Shown: positions 11,606 to 24,959, numbered from the stretch's first letter. The stretch: DNA of 64,000 nucleotides from Neoarius graeffei (GCF_027579695.1 NC_083587.1:36921232-36985231), one strand, 5' to 3'. Notes: generated by a model from the sequence alone, not told the origin. Program-made: numbers and translations.

Positions 11606-12222
11606 TAGGGTGCATCAGTTGCCCTCACTTTCATAAAATCTGATGCATTTTTGTTTGGGTGTTCCTTTTCACCAATAACCTGTAAAATTTTTTGATCATA
11701 TTCAAAAGTCTAATGGTGGCACCATGAGGTTCATTTTTTGCCAAAAACGCTTATTTTATGTTTTCGCATAAGGTTTGAATCACAATGTTGGACTCCATTT
11801 ATTGATTTCTTGTGAGCCAGAGATCATGTTAAGAACCTTTGCAAGGGATTGAGAAGCATTAATGTGATTCATAATACATTTGTATTGTTTAAAAGTAGTT
11901 GAACAATAATTCAATGAACAGCTAAAACTCAAACTGTGCTTGATAATATATTTAGAATATGTACTAAAAATGTGTATCTAAGATATTTGGTATACTCTAT
12001 AAGGTGCCATAATGTTTCATGAAAAGTGATCGAAATTTTGTCATAAAAATCATAAAATAGCAGCTTTTTCCATAACTTTGAGCTCCTGGTGCCACCATTA
12101 AACTTTTGAATTTTGTCAAAATATTTCACCCAGTGTGTTTTCTTACCAAAAGGAACATAAAAACAAAAATGCATCATGATCGGAGGAACTTTTCATTTTT
12201 AGGGGGCAACTGATGCACCCTA
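11606..12222. mobile_element. hAT-type MITE, 617 bp, perfect 8-bp target duplication
   Basis: TIR TAGGGTGCATCAGTTGCCC at the left end is matched inverted by GGGCAACTGATGCACCCTA at the right. Weaker inverted similarity continues for about 150 bp (GATGCATTTTTGTTT and AATGGTGGCACC occur inverted). TTCAGTAT flanks both sides (11598-11605, 12223-12230). The 8-bp duplication points to hAT. No transposase. Confidence 0.88.
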
Positions 12223-12466
12223 TTCAGTATTTACTAGTATATGCATAACACAGAATGTTTAATTGCATTTTTGCTATTTTTTTAAAAATCATTTTTAATT
12301 TCCTTACACTGTTTACTGTGGAAGAACTTGGCATATGTGACTCTCATAATTAGGCAGATTATTCTAATGGAAAACAAACTCTCATCTAAATTCAACCACT
12401 GGATCAAAGATTTTGTGTGCCTGACACAGGAAAACAGTTGTTTCTCCAAGATCAGACTGTGAGGGA

Positions 12467-12655
12467 AGCCATGGCCTCATGGTTAGAGACGTAGCATCGG
12501 GACCAAAAGGATGTCAGTTTGATTCCCTGAACCAGCAGGAATGGCTGAATTGCCCTTGAGCAAGGCACCTAACCCCCAACTGCTCCCCAGGCTGTTCTGG
12601 GTACGCTGTACGTTGCTCTGGATAAGAGCATCTGCTAAATGCCTGTAATGTAACG
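12467..12655 (+). repeat. tRNA-derived SINE, V-SINE/LINE2-tail type
   Basis: Head AGCCATGGCCTCATGGTTAG, box-B-like GTTTGATTCCC, then TTGCCCTTGAGCAAGGCACCT, and the 3' end GGATAAGAGCATCTGCTAAA typical of a widespread fish SINE tail. A fragment of the same type lies inverted at 47758-47855. Confidence 0.75.
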
Positions 12656-12899
12656 TGTACTTTTAGTCGCCGATTAAAAAAACAAGCAGATGGTAGATTT
12701 TCGACCTCAGGAAAAAAGTTAATTAAATATTAAGAATCTGACCTGCAAGTTGCTGAAAATTTGACTGCACAGTCCAGCTGTGACAGTTAATCTGGTATGT
12801 TAACACTACACTTTTTTCCTGCTTTTCCCAATATTTTCATTATTTAAATGTTTAATGTTAGTATATAATTAGCCATTGGTTAAAGCTTTTTCAAATATA

Positions 12900-15109
<2,210 letters not shown>

Positions 15110-15236
15110 AGGGTGGTGGTGAGGCAAGGGGGTTCCTTTTAAATCGTCCATGTTTGTCTGTGTGTTATCTCTCAGCTGCAGACCTTGCCCCGGCCTCAAG
15201 TATTACCAACCTGACAGCTTCTGTAAATAGGACACC

Positions 15237-15238
<2 letters not shown>

Positions 15239-15287
<49 letters not shown>
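15239..15287. repeat. (CA)n microsatellite
   Basis: Perfect CA tract of about 24 units, followed by a GA-rich tract. Confidence 0.97.
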
Positions 15288-15289
<2 letters not shown>

Positions 15290-15299
15290 GGAGAGGGAG

Positions 15300-16150
15300 G
15301 GAATATATACGCACTACAGAATGATTTATCGGTGTGCGTTTACTGTGTGTAAGTGCTCAATTAGAGAGTTGGGCTTTTAATAATGTGTTTAGTGTTCAGT
15401 AGACTCTCAATGGATCTGTATTTTTTTTTTTCACTTGAGGGTGGAGGAAGATGTAATGCAATACAAAGGTGCTTGTGAGCTAGACTAGAATGGGATGTTA
15501 CCTGATCTAAAGCTGGAACTCTAAAAGGAAAAGGATCGGATTTTGTTCCAGTGGATGTACCACAGAAAACTGTCCTGTACCATCAGCATAAATTGTTTTG
15601 GAAGAGGATTTCAGCCTAATGTCAGCTCAGCTCTCTAAAATCTGTGGTCGCTAGAGAGTTCGTTCCTCTTATAAGTGTTTCCTCTGGAGTGGCTACATTT
15701 GCATGCATAATAAAATGTCCTATTATGTGCACTCAGTCTGTGATGGTCATAATATTTATCATGCAACTCAAAAAACAGAACATATACTTTTTTTTTTAGA
15801 GAATTATAAAGTGGTTTATGAGAAACAGCACTGAATATGGGAATGTGTGACAGATATGTGAGCATGATTAGAGGCTGATCTTTTATAAAGTACAGCTTTT
15901 TGCGTCTTACAAGAATGTTTTCTTCTTCAGAATACTGGCTATAACATCACCGTGAGAATGTATTCATTTGCTACCTTCGATGCCATATATTACTTTGAGC
16001 CTTCACTCTTTCTTCACCTTTTCCGAGAAATGTTTTTCTCCTGTTCATCAAATCTTCCTCCTCTCACTGTCTCTACTCCCCTGAGAATCAAGGCTTCGTC
16101 TCCATAGCAACTGAGGGATCTCGAGTAAACAATAGTTTAACTCCAGGGTC
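15300..16150. other. Intronic sequence without recognised element
   Basis: AT-rich; no coding or repeat signature recognised. Confidence 0.5.
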
Positions 16151-16152
16151 AC

Positions 16153-16156
<4 letters not shown>

Positions 16157-16189
<33 letters not shown>
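16157..16189. repeat. (TG)n microsatellite
   Basis: About 16 TG units. Confidence 0.95.
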
Positions 16190-16190
<1 letters not shown>

Positions 16191-16387
16191 CCTTTAATTA
16201 TCCTGAAATGCTTTCCTCTACAGTGGTGCTTGAAAGTTTGTGAACCCTTTAGAATTTTCTATATTTCTGCAAAATTATGACCTAAAACATCATCAGATTT
16301 TCACACAAGTCCTAAAAGTAGATAAAGAGAACCCAGTTAAACAAATGAGACAAAAATATTATACTTGGTCATTTATTTATTGAGGAA

Positions 16388-16512
16388 AATAATAATAATA
16401 AGAAGAAACCTTTATTCGTCACATGCACACTTCAAGCACAGTGAAATTCATCCGCTGCATTTAACCCATCTGAAGCAGTGAACACACGCACACTGGCGAT
16501 ACTGTCCACTAT
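16388..16512. repeat. Short SINE fragment (GTGAAATTCATCCGCTGCATTTAACCC type)
   Basis: Interrupts the TIR of the surrounding Tc1-like element relative to its right arm. Related to 61838-61915. Confidence 0.65.
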
Positions 16513-16729
16513 ACCAACGAGGAGTCAAAAATGAGCCAATATTACATATCTGTGAGTGGCAAAAGTATGTGAACCTCTAGGATTAGCAGTTAATTTGAAG
16601 GTGAAGTTAGAGTCAGGTGTTTTCAATTATTGGGATGACAATCAGGTGTGAGTGGACACCCTGTTTTATTTAAAGAACAGGGATCTATCAAAGTCTGATC
16701 TTCACAACATATGTTTGTGGAAGTGTATC

Positions 16730-17797
16730 ATGGCACGAACAAAGGAGATTTCTGAGGACCTCAGAAAAAGCGTTGTTGATGCTCATCAGGCTGGAAAAGG
16801 TTACAAAACCATCTCTAAAGAGTTTGGACTCCACCAATCCACAGTCAAACAGATTGTGGACAAATGGAGGAGATTCAAGACCATTGTTACCCTCCCCAGG
16901 AGTGGTCGACCAACAAAGATCACTCCAAGAGCAAGGCCTGTAATAGTTGGTGAGGTCACAAAGGACCCCAGGGTAACTTCTAAGCAACTGAAGGCCTCTC
17001 TCACATTGGCTAATGTTAATGTTCATGAGTCCACCATCAGGAGAACACTGAACAACAATGATGTGCATGGCAGGGCTGCAAGGAGAAAGCCACTGCTCTC
17101 CAAAAAGAACATTGCTGCTTGTCTGCAGTTTGCTAAAGATCATGTGGACAAGCCAGAAGGCTATTGGAAAAATGTTTTGTGGATGGATGAGTCCAAAACA
17201 GAACTTTTTGGTTTAAATGAGAAGCATTATGTTTGGAGAAAGGAAAAAACTGCATTCCAGCATAAGAACCTTATCCCATCTGTGAAACATGGTGGTGGTA
17301 ATATCATGGTTTGGGCCTGTTTTGCTGCATCTGGGCCAGGACAACTTGCCATCATTGATGGAACAATGAATTCTGAATTATACCAGTGAATTCTAAAGGA
17401 AAATGTCAGGACATCTGCCCATAAACTGAATCTCAAGAGAAGGTGGGTCATGCAGCAAGACCTTAAGCACACAAGTCGTTCTACCAAAGAATGATTAAAG
17501 AAGAATAAAGTGAATGTTTTGGAATGGCCAAGTCAAAGTCCTGACCTTAATCCAATGGAAATGTTGTGGAAGGACCTGAAGCGAGCAGTTCACGTGAGGA
17601 AACCCACCAACATCCCAGAGTTGAAGCTGTTCTGTATGGAGGAATGGGCTAAAATTCCTCCAAGCCGGTGTGCAGGACTGATCAACAGTTACCGGAAACG
17701 TTTAGTTGCAGTTATTGCTGCACAAGGGGGTCACAAACACCAGATACTGAAAGCAAAGGTTCACATACTTTTGCCACTCACAGATATGCAATACTAG
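16730..17797 (+). pseudogene. Tc1-like transposase pseudogene (DD34E family)
   Basis: Starts MARTKEISEDLRKSVVDAHQ, followed by the helix-turn-helix, SGRPTKITPRA, WMDESKTELFG (first Asp) and KHGGGNIMVWACF. A TGA at 17387-17389 replaces the Arg codon present in the sister copy. The second Asp motif is damaged (QQDLKH, six bases lost after QQD). [20 protein letters not shown] supplies the Glu, followed by the normal C-terminus. Otherwise well preserved. Confidence 0.9.
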
Positions 17798-17970
17798 ATC
17801 ATTTTCCTCAATAAATAAATGACCAAGTATAATATTTTTGTCTCATTTGTTTAACTGGGTTCTCTTTATCTACTTTTAGGACTTGTGTGAAAATCTGATG
17901 ATGTTTTAGGTCATATTTATGCAGAAATATAGAAAATTCTAAAGGGTTCATAAACTTTCAAGCACCACTG

Positions 17971-18436
17971 TATATGGAGAAATTCACAGTAACATAGCAA
18001 CTCTTGTAAATCTAGGATATCATTCAAAGCTGTATGTTTGACAGCACAAATTCCACTAATGACTTTTAGATCTTTGTAGAAAAATATGGCTTCTCTTCTC
18101 CCACTTACACACCAAGTCTCCTGTTTCTCTGTTTCCTGTATTTGGAGTGACGCAAGAGGATAAACAGCACTAAATTATTACAGTAAATTAAATATGTGTC
18201 GAAAAGTAAGAGACAACATTTCATCATGCCTAGTAATTGGCTCATATGGTCTGTACATAAAAAAGCAGCAGGAAGAAATATCAGCTAAATATCTTTTATA
18301 CATGATCTACCCTGACCTCAAATCGCTTAAACCCATGGTTCTCAAACAGGGGTCCGTGAAGCATAGTCAGGGGATCCATGATATTTTAAATATTTTGTTA
18401 CAGTTGTGGAAATCACAATCTGTCAGTGTTATAGTC
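17971..18436. other. Intronic sequence without recognised element
   Basis: No coding or repeat signature recognised. Confidence 0.5.
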
Positions 18437-19371
18437 GGGTCACTAAACGTTGAGTCCGAGTCCAGTCTCAAGTCCGAGTCAAGTCCAAGTCATTAAAAAA
18501 ATTTCGAGTCGAGTCCAAGTTGAGTCCACTATTGATCTTAGTTGAGTCCACTCCGAGTCGAGTCTGAGTCCAAGACTCCAACCGCACCATGTGACGGTGG
18601 CTGTTTCAGCTCCATTAACATTAGTTTGTTCCTGAGCATGACGTATGAACAGGTGAATGTGCATTGTCTTTGTCAGGGAGTGTGAAGTATTCTGTCAGAG
18701 ATGGTTGGGAGATGGATGTAAGTGCAAAAAGTGTGTTTATTAATACAAGTAAATACAGGTAAACAATCCAGAACGGCAGGCAAAATCGTAAAACAGTGAA
18801 ACAGGCAATAGGTCGAGCGAGGCACAAATAGGCTATCGTAGACTCGGCAGAATCAAAGACAAGAAACAGGAAATCAGGGATCAGGAAACCAAACAAGGAA
18901 ATAAGGCTTGGTAATGTGTCAGCAACGCAACTCAATACTTCGCAAAGTAAGTGTGTATTCACAGTTTTTATATAGGCGCACTGATTGTGCCTTAAATCCT
19001 GTGCAGATGCAAGTCATTTACAGCATGCGCATGAGAGTCTGCTTGGCGCAAGTGCTGTCTGGAGCGCGCCTGAAAGTCTATCTGATGCACATGCCAAGGT
19101 ATGCAGGTGTGACACTCTTGCACGAAATTAGTACAAAATTAATGTAGATATAAATATCTTATGCCAAATTATTATGGCATGTTACAAAAAATAAAGAAAA
19201 AAATCTGAGTCCTTGTCTCCAATTTACGAGTCCAAATGCAGTTAATGCACGAGTCCGAGTCCAAGTCCGAGTCATCAGTGCTCAAGTCCAAGTCAAGTCA
19301 CGAGTCCTTAAAATTAGGGCATGAGTCGGACTCGAGTCTGAGTCCTAGACTCAAGTACTACAAGCTATAGG
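18437..19371. repeat. GAGTCC-rich dispersed repeat, interrupted by an LTR-like fragment
   Basis: 18437-18590 and 19206-19371 are built of degenerate GAGTCCGAGTC/AAGTCCAAGTC motifs. The right end (19230-19366) is repeated inverted at 33060-33190 with few differences (AATGCAGTTAATGCACRAGTC, CCTTAAAATTAGGGCA). It is therefore a mobile family with a defined end. Class unknown. Confidence 0.75.
18681..19114 (-). mobile_element. Solo-LTR-like sequence (gypsy type) within the GAGTCC repeat
   Basis: On the minus strand it begins TGTCACACCTGCATACC, has TATATAAA, ends CTGACAGAATACTTCACA, and so has TG...CA ends. The terminal GACAGAAT also occurs at the LTR/leader junction of the gypsy copy at 33-36 kb. 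No clear target duplication was seen, so the boundaries are tentative. Confidence 0.5.
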
Positions 19372-19439
19372 TAATATTGTGATAATTTTGTCCATGAAAA
19401 TTAATTCATGGATGTGTTCAGCCAGAAGATTCTCCACTG

Positions 19440-19735
19440 GAATGACTTTGTTGTTTACAGACTGGCATGCAAGTGCAAATGTTTTTATGTGGCCTGCACT
19501 AAACGCAGACTTCGTGATAGACTGACAGAACACAAACACGCCATAAGAACTGAAAACCTAACTAGCCTGGCATAGCATTTTAAAAAGGCAGGAAACCAAA
19601 CTCCTTAATAGTGATATCCATTGAGGTTATCCAAAAGAATGCAAGAAGCTCAAGCCACCACATTTCCAGGGCTGAATGAGGATGTGGACTTTTCCCCTTT
19701 CCTGTTGCTGCTTAGTATCAATGTTTGCTACCTAG
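19440..19735 (+). pseudogene. Penelope-like retroelement, 3' remnant with GIY-YIG endonuclease
   Basis: A frame with one stop reads VVYRLACKCKCFYVACTKRR, then LRDRLTEHKHAIRT and HF. This is the form of the GIY-YIG domain at the C-terminus of Penelope-like elements (usual YVGQTKR.L..R..EHK). About 100 bases on, GLNEDVDFSPFL matches the usual end of the protein. The reverse transcriptase is missing. 5'-truncated and dead. Confidence 0.7.
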
Positions 19736-19921
19736 TAAGATATACACAAATATCTTTTAATAGTGGGCATCTATGAATTCATTCATCTCTTGTGTCTCTT
19801 GTTTCTGGTATGTGAGTGCGTACACAAGTATTTTTATGAAAGTTTACCAGTTCTGTACAATATTTAGCAATCATCCTTGTATATATCATATATATTTTTC
19901 ATTTTTTTTCCTTTTCATATA

Positions 19922-21359
19922 AAGATTTGGAAAAAATCAAGCGATCGCTTCAATTTTCCCTTAAATCAGCATCTCTATGTACGGCAGCCATTTCATTCCA
20001 GTGTCTGTGCTGGAATTTCAACACAAGCACACCTCATTTTACTTAATGAGGTGCTGATTAGATGATTATCTGAACCAAATCTTATTTAACAAGGAAAAAT
20101 ATAAAAGCCACTGCTGTGGTCATTGCTATCCTCTTGCAATAGGACAAGTTTGGATGGCAAAAATAGTGCTAGTAGTACCTTAAATTAAATTGGAATACAA
20201 AAATATCTATTCATCATGCCAAGAGAGTTCAAAAGAAAAGTTTTGAGTGAGAAAAAGAAGGGTTCAGTTCTGGCTTTACTGGCAGGGGATACAGTGAGTA
20301 TGTTGCCTTCATCCTCAAAATTTCAAAAGACGGCAGTTCATAAGAACAAAGTCAAGCAGCAGACATTGGGGACAGGCTCCTCTGGGCAGGGTTGAAGTCA
20401 TGCAAAGCTAGAAAAAAGCCCTTCATCAATGAGAAGCAAAGAAGAGCCAGGTTGAGGTTTGCTAAAGACTGTAGAGGACTGGAATAAGGTCATCTTGTCT
20501 GATGAGTCAAATTTTCATCTTTTCCCATGAGCTGGTCATCTAATGGTTAGGCAGAGACCTGGAGAAGCCTATAAGCCAGAGTCTCGCATCCATTGTGAAA
20601 TTTGGTGGAGGATCGGTGATGATCTCTGGGTGCTTCAGCAAAGGCTGGAATGGGGCAGATTTTGTTTGTGGACACATGAATCAAGTCATGTACAAGGTTA
20701 TCCTGGAAGAAAACTTGCTTCCTTCTGTTCTGACAATGTTCCCTAAATCTAAGGATTGGGATTTCCAGCATGACAATACTCCATGCCACACAGCCAGGTA
20801 AATCAAGGTGTGGATGGAGGACCACAAGATGAAGACCCTGTCATGACCAGCCCAACCTCCAGACCTGAACCCCATTGAAAACCTCTGGAATGTGATGAAG
20901 AGGAAGACGGATGGTCACAAGCCATCAAACAAAGCTGAGCTGATTGAATTTTTGCATCAGGAGTGGCATAAAGTCACCCAAGAGCAACGTGAAAGACTGG
21001 TGGAGAGCATGCCAAGATGCATGAAAGCTGTGATTAAATATCAGGGTTATTCCACCAAATATTGATTTCTGAACTCATCCTAAGTTCAAACATTAGTATT
21101 GTGTTTAAAATTGAATATGATCTTGATTTCTATGCATTATTCAAGGTCTGAAAATACTTAATCTGTTTTGTTATTTTGACCAGTTGTCATTTTCTGCAAT
21201 TAAATGCTGTCAGTGACAATATTTTTTATGTGGAATTTGGGGAAAATGTTGTCCGTAGTTTATGGAATGAAATAAAAATGTTCATGTTCCTCAAACACAT
21301 ACCCATAAATAGTAAAACCCGAGAAACTGATTATTTTGCAGTGGTCTCTTAATTTTTTC

Positions 21360-21365
<6 letters not shown>
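19922..21365 (+). mobile_element. Tc1-like transposon, degenerate
   Basis: TGGAAAAAATCAAGCGATCG near 19928 is the imperfect inverse of AGTGGTCTCTTAATTTTTTC at 21339-21360. The right end abuts a TA microsatellite. A broken transposase lies between. The same family occurs inverted at 30960-32475. Confidence 0.8.
20216..21065 (+). pseudogene. Tc1-like transposase pseudogene
   Basis: Begins MPREFKRKVLSEKKKGSV. Stops and shifts follow after about 60 codons. LSDESNFHLFP (first Asp), KFGGGSVMISGCFSKG, FQHDNTPCHTA (second Asp) and [16 protein letters not shown] (Glu) are all visible in different frames. The C-terminus ends KAVIKYQGYSTKY. Confidence 0.85.

Positions 21366-21435
<70 letters not shown>
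21363..21435. repeat. (TA)n microsatellite
   Basis: About 36 TA units, then (GTTT)n. Confidence 0.97.
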
Positions 21436-21438
<3 letters not shown>

Positions 21439-22165
21439 TTTGTTTGTTTGTTTCCCCCAGAGATGCTCAGAAGCCCCCACAGGAGCTGATGAGCCCCCTG
21501 CATTTTTACAAGACTTTTTAAAATTTTTTATAGCTCAGGGAAGCGTTCCATTTCTCCTTCTCTTTGTATAGCCATCATATTATTGCACACATTATGAACC
21601 ATCATCTTCTATCATCTTCAGTAACCACTTAATCCTACTCAGGGTTATGGTAGATCTGGAGGTTATTTGAGGAACACTAGTTGTGAGGCAGGAATACACC
21701 CTGGATCCATCTCAGTACATCACAAGGCACCATATACACATTCACAAAGAACAGCAGTTTAGTGTAATCAGTCCACCAACATTTTTTGGGAGGTGGAAGG
21801 AAACCAGAGTTAGGGTGACCAGACGTCCCGGTTTTACCGGGACAGTCCCGATTTGGGGTTGTGTGTCCCGAGTCCCGACAAAAGTCCGTCGGGACACGGA
21901 TATGTCCCGGTTTTCGCCACTCGCGACGTTTGCGACTGAGCAGCGTGTGAATCATTAGTGGAGAAATGTCTGCATTTACTATTTTGATGAATTGACAGGA
22001 ATCGAAAACTTTCCTGGTTACTGCCCCCTGGTCCTGTGGCATGGGTGTTTATTTAGCTACATTATTCCAGACAACAGAACGTGTTGCCATGCAACAATAA
22101 AATAAACATTAACTGGTGCGAATGTTCTTTGTCTAGCAGCTAGCAGCAGTAATGCCGCAGCAATT

Positions 22166-22290
22166 ATGCCGAAAAGAAAATGTACCTTTTTCCAAAGATT
22201 TACAGGGCACCTACCCCTTCCTCCGAGAGGTGCAGAACAATGCGCGCGAAGCCGACTGCACACACTGTAAGTGCTTTGTTCTTGTACTGA
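22166..22290 (+). pseudogene. hAT transposase N-terminal (BED finger) exon, remnant
   Basis: Begins MPKRK with a one-base shift, then reads FSKDLQGTYPFLREVQNNAR and EADCTHCKC. These are the aromatic and CxxC parts of a BED zinc finger as found at the start of many hAT transposases. GTAAGT at 22267 could be a splice donor. The His half and the catalytic domain are absent. Confidence 0.6.
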
Positions 22291-22391
22291 GTTGGGTAGC
22301 CTGTGTTGCAAATGCTGTGCGCTCCTGTGGGGGCTTTCCTCGGGCTGTCGCCCCTCTCCTCCTTTATTGCTGTTTTGTTTGAGTGTATATT

Positions 22392-22885
22392 TACGGAAGC
22401 CGCGATGCCTTTCATATAATCTTTTTTTATTCACCTTGTTATCCCGAGATAACGACATAATTAATTCAGGATCTCGAGAAAACAACACAACTAATTCGAG
22501 ATCTCGAGAAAACAAAACCGTTATTCCGAGATCTCGAGAAAACAAAACAATTATTTCATGATCTCAGCTGGATCACTGTATCCACTGATTATTCCAGACA
22601 TTCTAATGACCAAAGTTGCGTCTATACAGAATGAGAAATAGCCCCAAAGTCAGCATATCACAAGTCTCTTGGCGCACCTGAATGAACCATTTCTCAGCTG
22701 TTTACTTGAGATCATGAAATAATTGTTTTGTTTTCTCGAGATCACGGAATAACGGTTTTGTTTTCTCGAGATCTCGAATTAGTTGTGTTGTTTTCTCGAG
22801 ATCCTGAATTAATTATGTCGTTATCTCGGGATAACAAGGTGAATAAAAAAAAGGATTATATGAAGGGCCTCTCTCGGCTTCCGTA
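22392..22885. mobile_element. Foldback/MULE-like element, 494 bp, with arms of about 175 bp and a 9-bp target duplication
   Basis: Ends TACGGAAGCC / GGCTTCCGTA. Left arm 22392-22566 and right arm 22707-22885 are almost perfect inverted copies around a 140-bp spacer. Each arm has three 30-bp units starting CTCGAGAAAACAA. GTGTATATT flanks both sides (22383-22391, 22886-22894). Long TIRs with a 9-bp duplication suggest the Mutator superfamily. No gene. Confidence 0.88.
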
Positions 22886-23590
22886 GTGTATATTCTCAAA
22901 TCACTTGTCTCTTTTTTGTTTCTGTTTAACATACCATTCTGACAGTTTGGCCATATTGCTGTGTTGAACAGCTTGTTGCAGCTTCCATTAAAGTGTTCAC
23001 TTTTGTACACATCTTCTTGCTTTATTCATTCAGTTGTGGGGAATGGTTAGTAAGGTTGAGTCTGACCTAGGCTATGTTGAGGTCACATATCTACTTTAAG
23101 TTCATGCTATAGTGCATACAATTTTAGAGATATAGCCTACATGTGCATATGCGTTCTTCTTGGTGTTCTCACAAACAGGTGAAATAAATCAGTTTAAATT
23201 TGGCCTATGGACATAGCCTGGCCTATTCTCAGCCATTACAAAATCTGTTGTCTGACCATAATTTAACTGATCTGTATAGCACTATGCTACTAGATAACAA
23301 AATGCCTGCTTGTTTTATTTCATGTGAGATGTTGATAAATGTGAGCTTCAGCAAAATGATAAGAGCACCTCTCTGAGTGTCATGTTTACGTAAAAAAAAA
23401 GGTGTGCGTGCACGAGCATGGTCGCGCGTAAAAGTGTCCCGGTTTCAGACTAGGGAAATCTGGTCACCCTAACCAGAGTACCCTAAAAATCTCAATACAG
23501 CCTGTAACCAGAGCTCAGGATCGAACCAGGAACCCTAGAACTGTGAGTTGGAAAGATCCCTCACTGTGCCAGTCAATATTAGATCATGCT

Positions 23591-24524
23591 CTTAAAATAA
23601 ATCTGTACTGAGGGGTCCAGGGAATGTTTTTATAGTTCCATGGGTCCCTGGCAGTAGAACCAGGACTTCTATTTAAAGTTTTATAGTAACTGGGGTCTAT
23701 TACTAGATTCTTTTAGCTGTATCCTAGTATTGTTTTTATAAATTTTCTATTGTGCCGTTCTGCAGGAAATTCATACTCCATGAAAAAATGAGAGCAAGTT
23801 AAAGTATGTTGACTGAAGTTACATATATCTAGTAATAGTTCCTATTATATGATTATAGTAAAGCTAATATAAGATTATTAAACTTATTCCTTGACAGTTT
23901 TACTAATTTCAAGCTTGAAATTGTCTTGTTCTACTGGCAGGTAATTTTTCTCATTTTAAGCATTTATTTCTAGAAAGAACCAAAAGTAATTGCCCACTGA
24001 AAAAGAAAATGTAAAACTTGAAATGCATAAAAGCTAAAAACTGGGTGAATCTTTTATCTGATTTATAATGATGGTGTAATAAGAAATATTAGACACATTC
24101 ACCCATAGATATTTTCACTTGTTTGGTTATAAGTTTTTGGAGTGTGCTCAAAGAAAATATTAGCAAACACATCATATGTCCTGGTATTTCGGTTGGTTTT
24201 TGAGGCCCCTGTTATATTTGTTCCTGTTTGTGTCTGGAAAAAGAAAGTTTAATCATTATCATCTCACCAGCTCTGTTTTGCTTCAAGGGGCAAAAACAAT
24301 TATGTCCAGCAACAGCGATGTGTATTGTCTGACACTTATTATGTGGTAAATGGATGTAGAGGTCTGTCTTCTGTTCATTAGATCTAATCAGGCAGTCCTA
24401 GAAAAACTGGCCTTGTGCTGGGTTCTGCTGCTCAGTTATAAGCTATTATACTCTTTAAATAGTATATCATCATAATGTATTCAAATCTGTACCACTGCTG
24501 AGACACGACAAACACACACATATC
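23591..24524. other. Intronic sequence without recognised element
   Basis: AT-rich, no coding or repeat signature recognised. Confidence 0.5.
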
Positions 24525-24902
24525 TCTCATCTCATCTCATTATCTGTAGCCGCTTTATCCTTCTACAGGGTCGCAGGCAAGCTGGAGCCTATCCCAGCTG
24601 ACTACGGGCGAAAGGCGGGGTACACCCTGGACAAGTCGCCAGGTCATCACAGGGCTGACACATAGACACAGACAACCATTCACACTCACATTCACACCTA
24701 CGGTCAATTTAGAGTCACCAGTTAACCTAACCTGCATGTCTTTGGACTGTGGGGGAAACCGGAGCACCCGGAGGAAACCCACGCGGACACGGGGAGAACA
24801 TGCAAACTCCACACAGAAAGGCTCTCGCCGGCCACGGGGGCTTGAACCCGGACCTTCTTGCTGTGAGGCGACAGCGCTAACCACTACACCACCGTGCCAC
24901 CC
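24525..24902 (-). repeat. SINE S1, full length
   Basis: Starts with the inverted tail ATCTCATCTCATTATCTGTAG and ends with the inverted head CACTACACCACCGTGCC. CA-rich sequence on both sides may include the target duplication. Confidence 0.95.
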
Positions 24903-24948
24903 CACACACACACACACACACACACATATACATATATATATATATATA
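24903..24948. repeat. (CA)n(TA)n microsatellite
   Basis: Directly abuts the SINE head. Confidence 0.95.
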
Positions 24949-24959
24949 CTCCTCACAGC

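Larger units (their letters stand above)
16221..17970 (+). mobile_element. Tc1-like transposon, about 200-bp TIRs, with a SINE fragment in the left TIR
   Basis: CAGTGGTGCTTGAAAGTTTG at the left and its inverted match CAAACTTTCAAGCACCACTG-like at the right, flanked by TA. Inverted similarity runs about 200 bp (the AACCCAGTTAAACAAATGAG block occurs inverted near 17850). A SINE fragment (16388-16512) sits in the left arm. The same family occurs at 47862-49150. Confidence 0.93.
21811..23471 (+). mobile_element. hAT transposon, 1661 bp, perfect TIRs and 8-bp target duplication
   Basis: TIR TAGGGTGACCAGA at 21811-21823 and its exact reverse complement at the right end. ACCAGAGT flanks both sides (21803-21810, 23472-23479). 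The subterminal CCCGGTTTTACCGGGACAG is palindromic. It carries only the first transposase exon and is interrupted by a foldback element (22392-22885), so it is non-autonomous. Confidence 0.93.
21600..23590 (+). repeat. SINE of the CAGGAATACACCCTGGAT type, split by a hAT element
   Basis: The first half is 21600-21810 (TAACCACTTAATCCTACTCAGGGT, GAGGCAGGAATACACCCTGG, TTTTTGGGAGGTGGAAGGAAACC). It resumes at 23472 with ACCAGAGTACCCT, GAGCTCAGGATCGAACCAGGA and CTGTGAG. The two halves join cleanly once 21811-23479 (the hAT and one copy of its 8-bp duplication) is removed. Confidence 0.85.

Noticed and set aside
18681-19114. A complete LTR retrotransposon at this position
   Set aside because: Only one LTR-like unit is present, with no internal domain and no clear target duplication.
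22057-22545. 162-codon open frame on the minus strand
   Set aside because: It runs through the arm of the foldback element and the hAT exon on the wrong strand; the repeated LFSRDLE wording is the 30-bp repeat translated.
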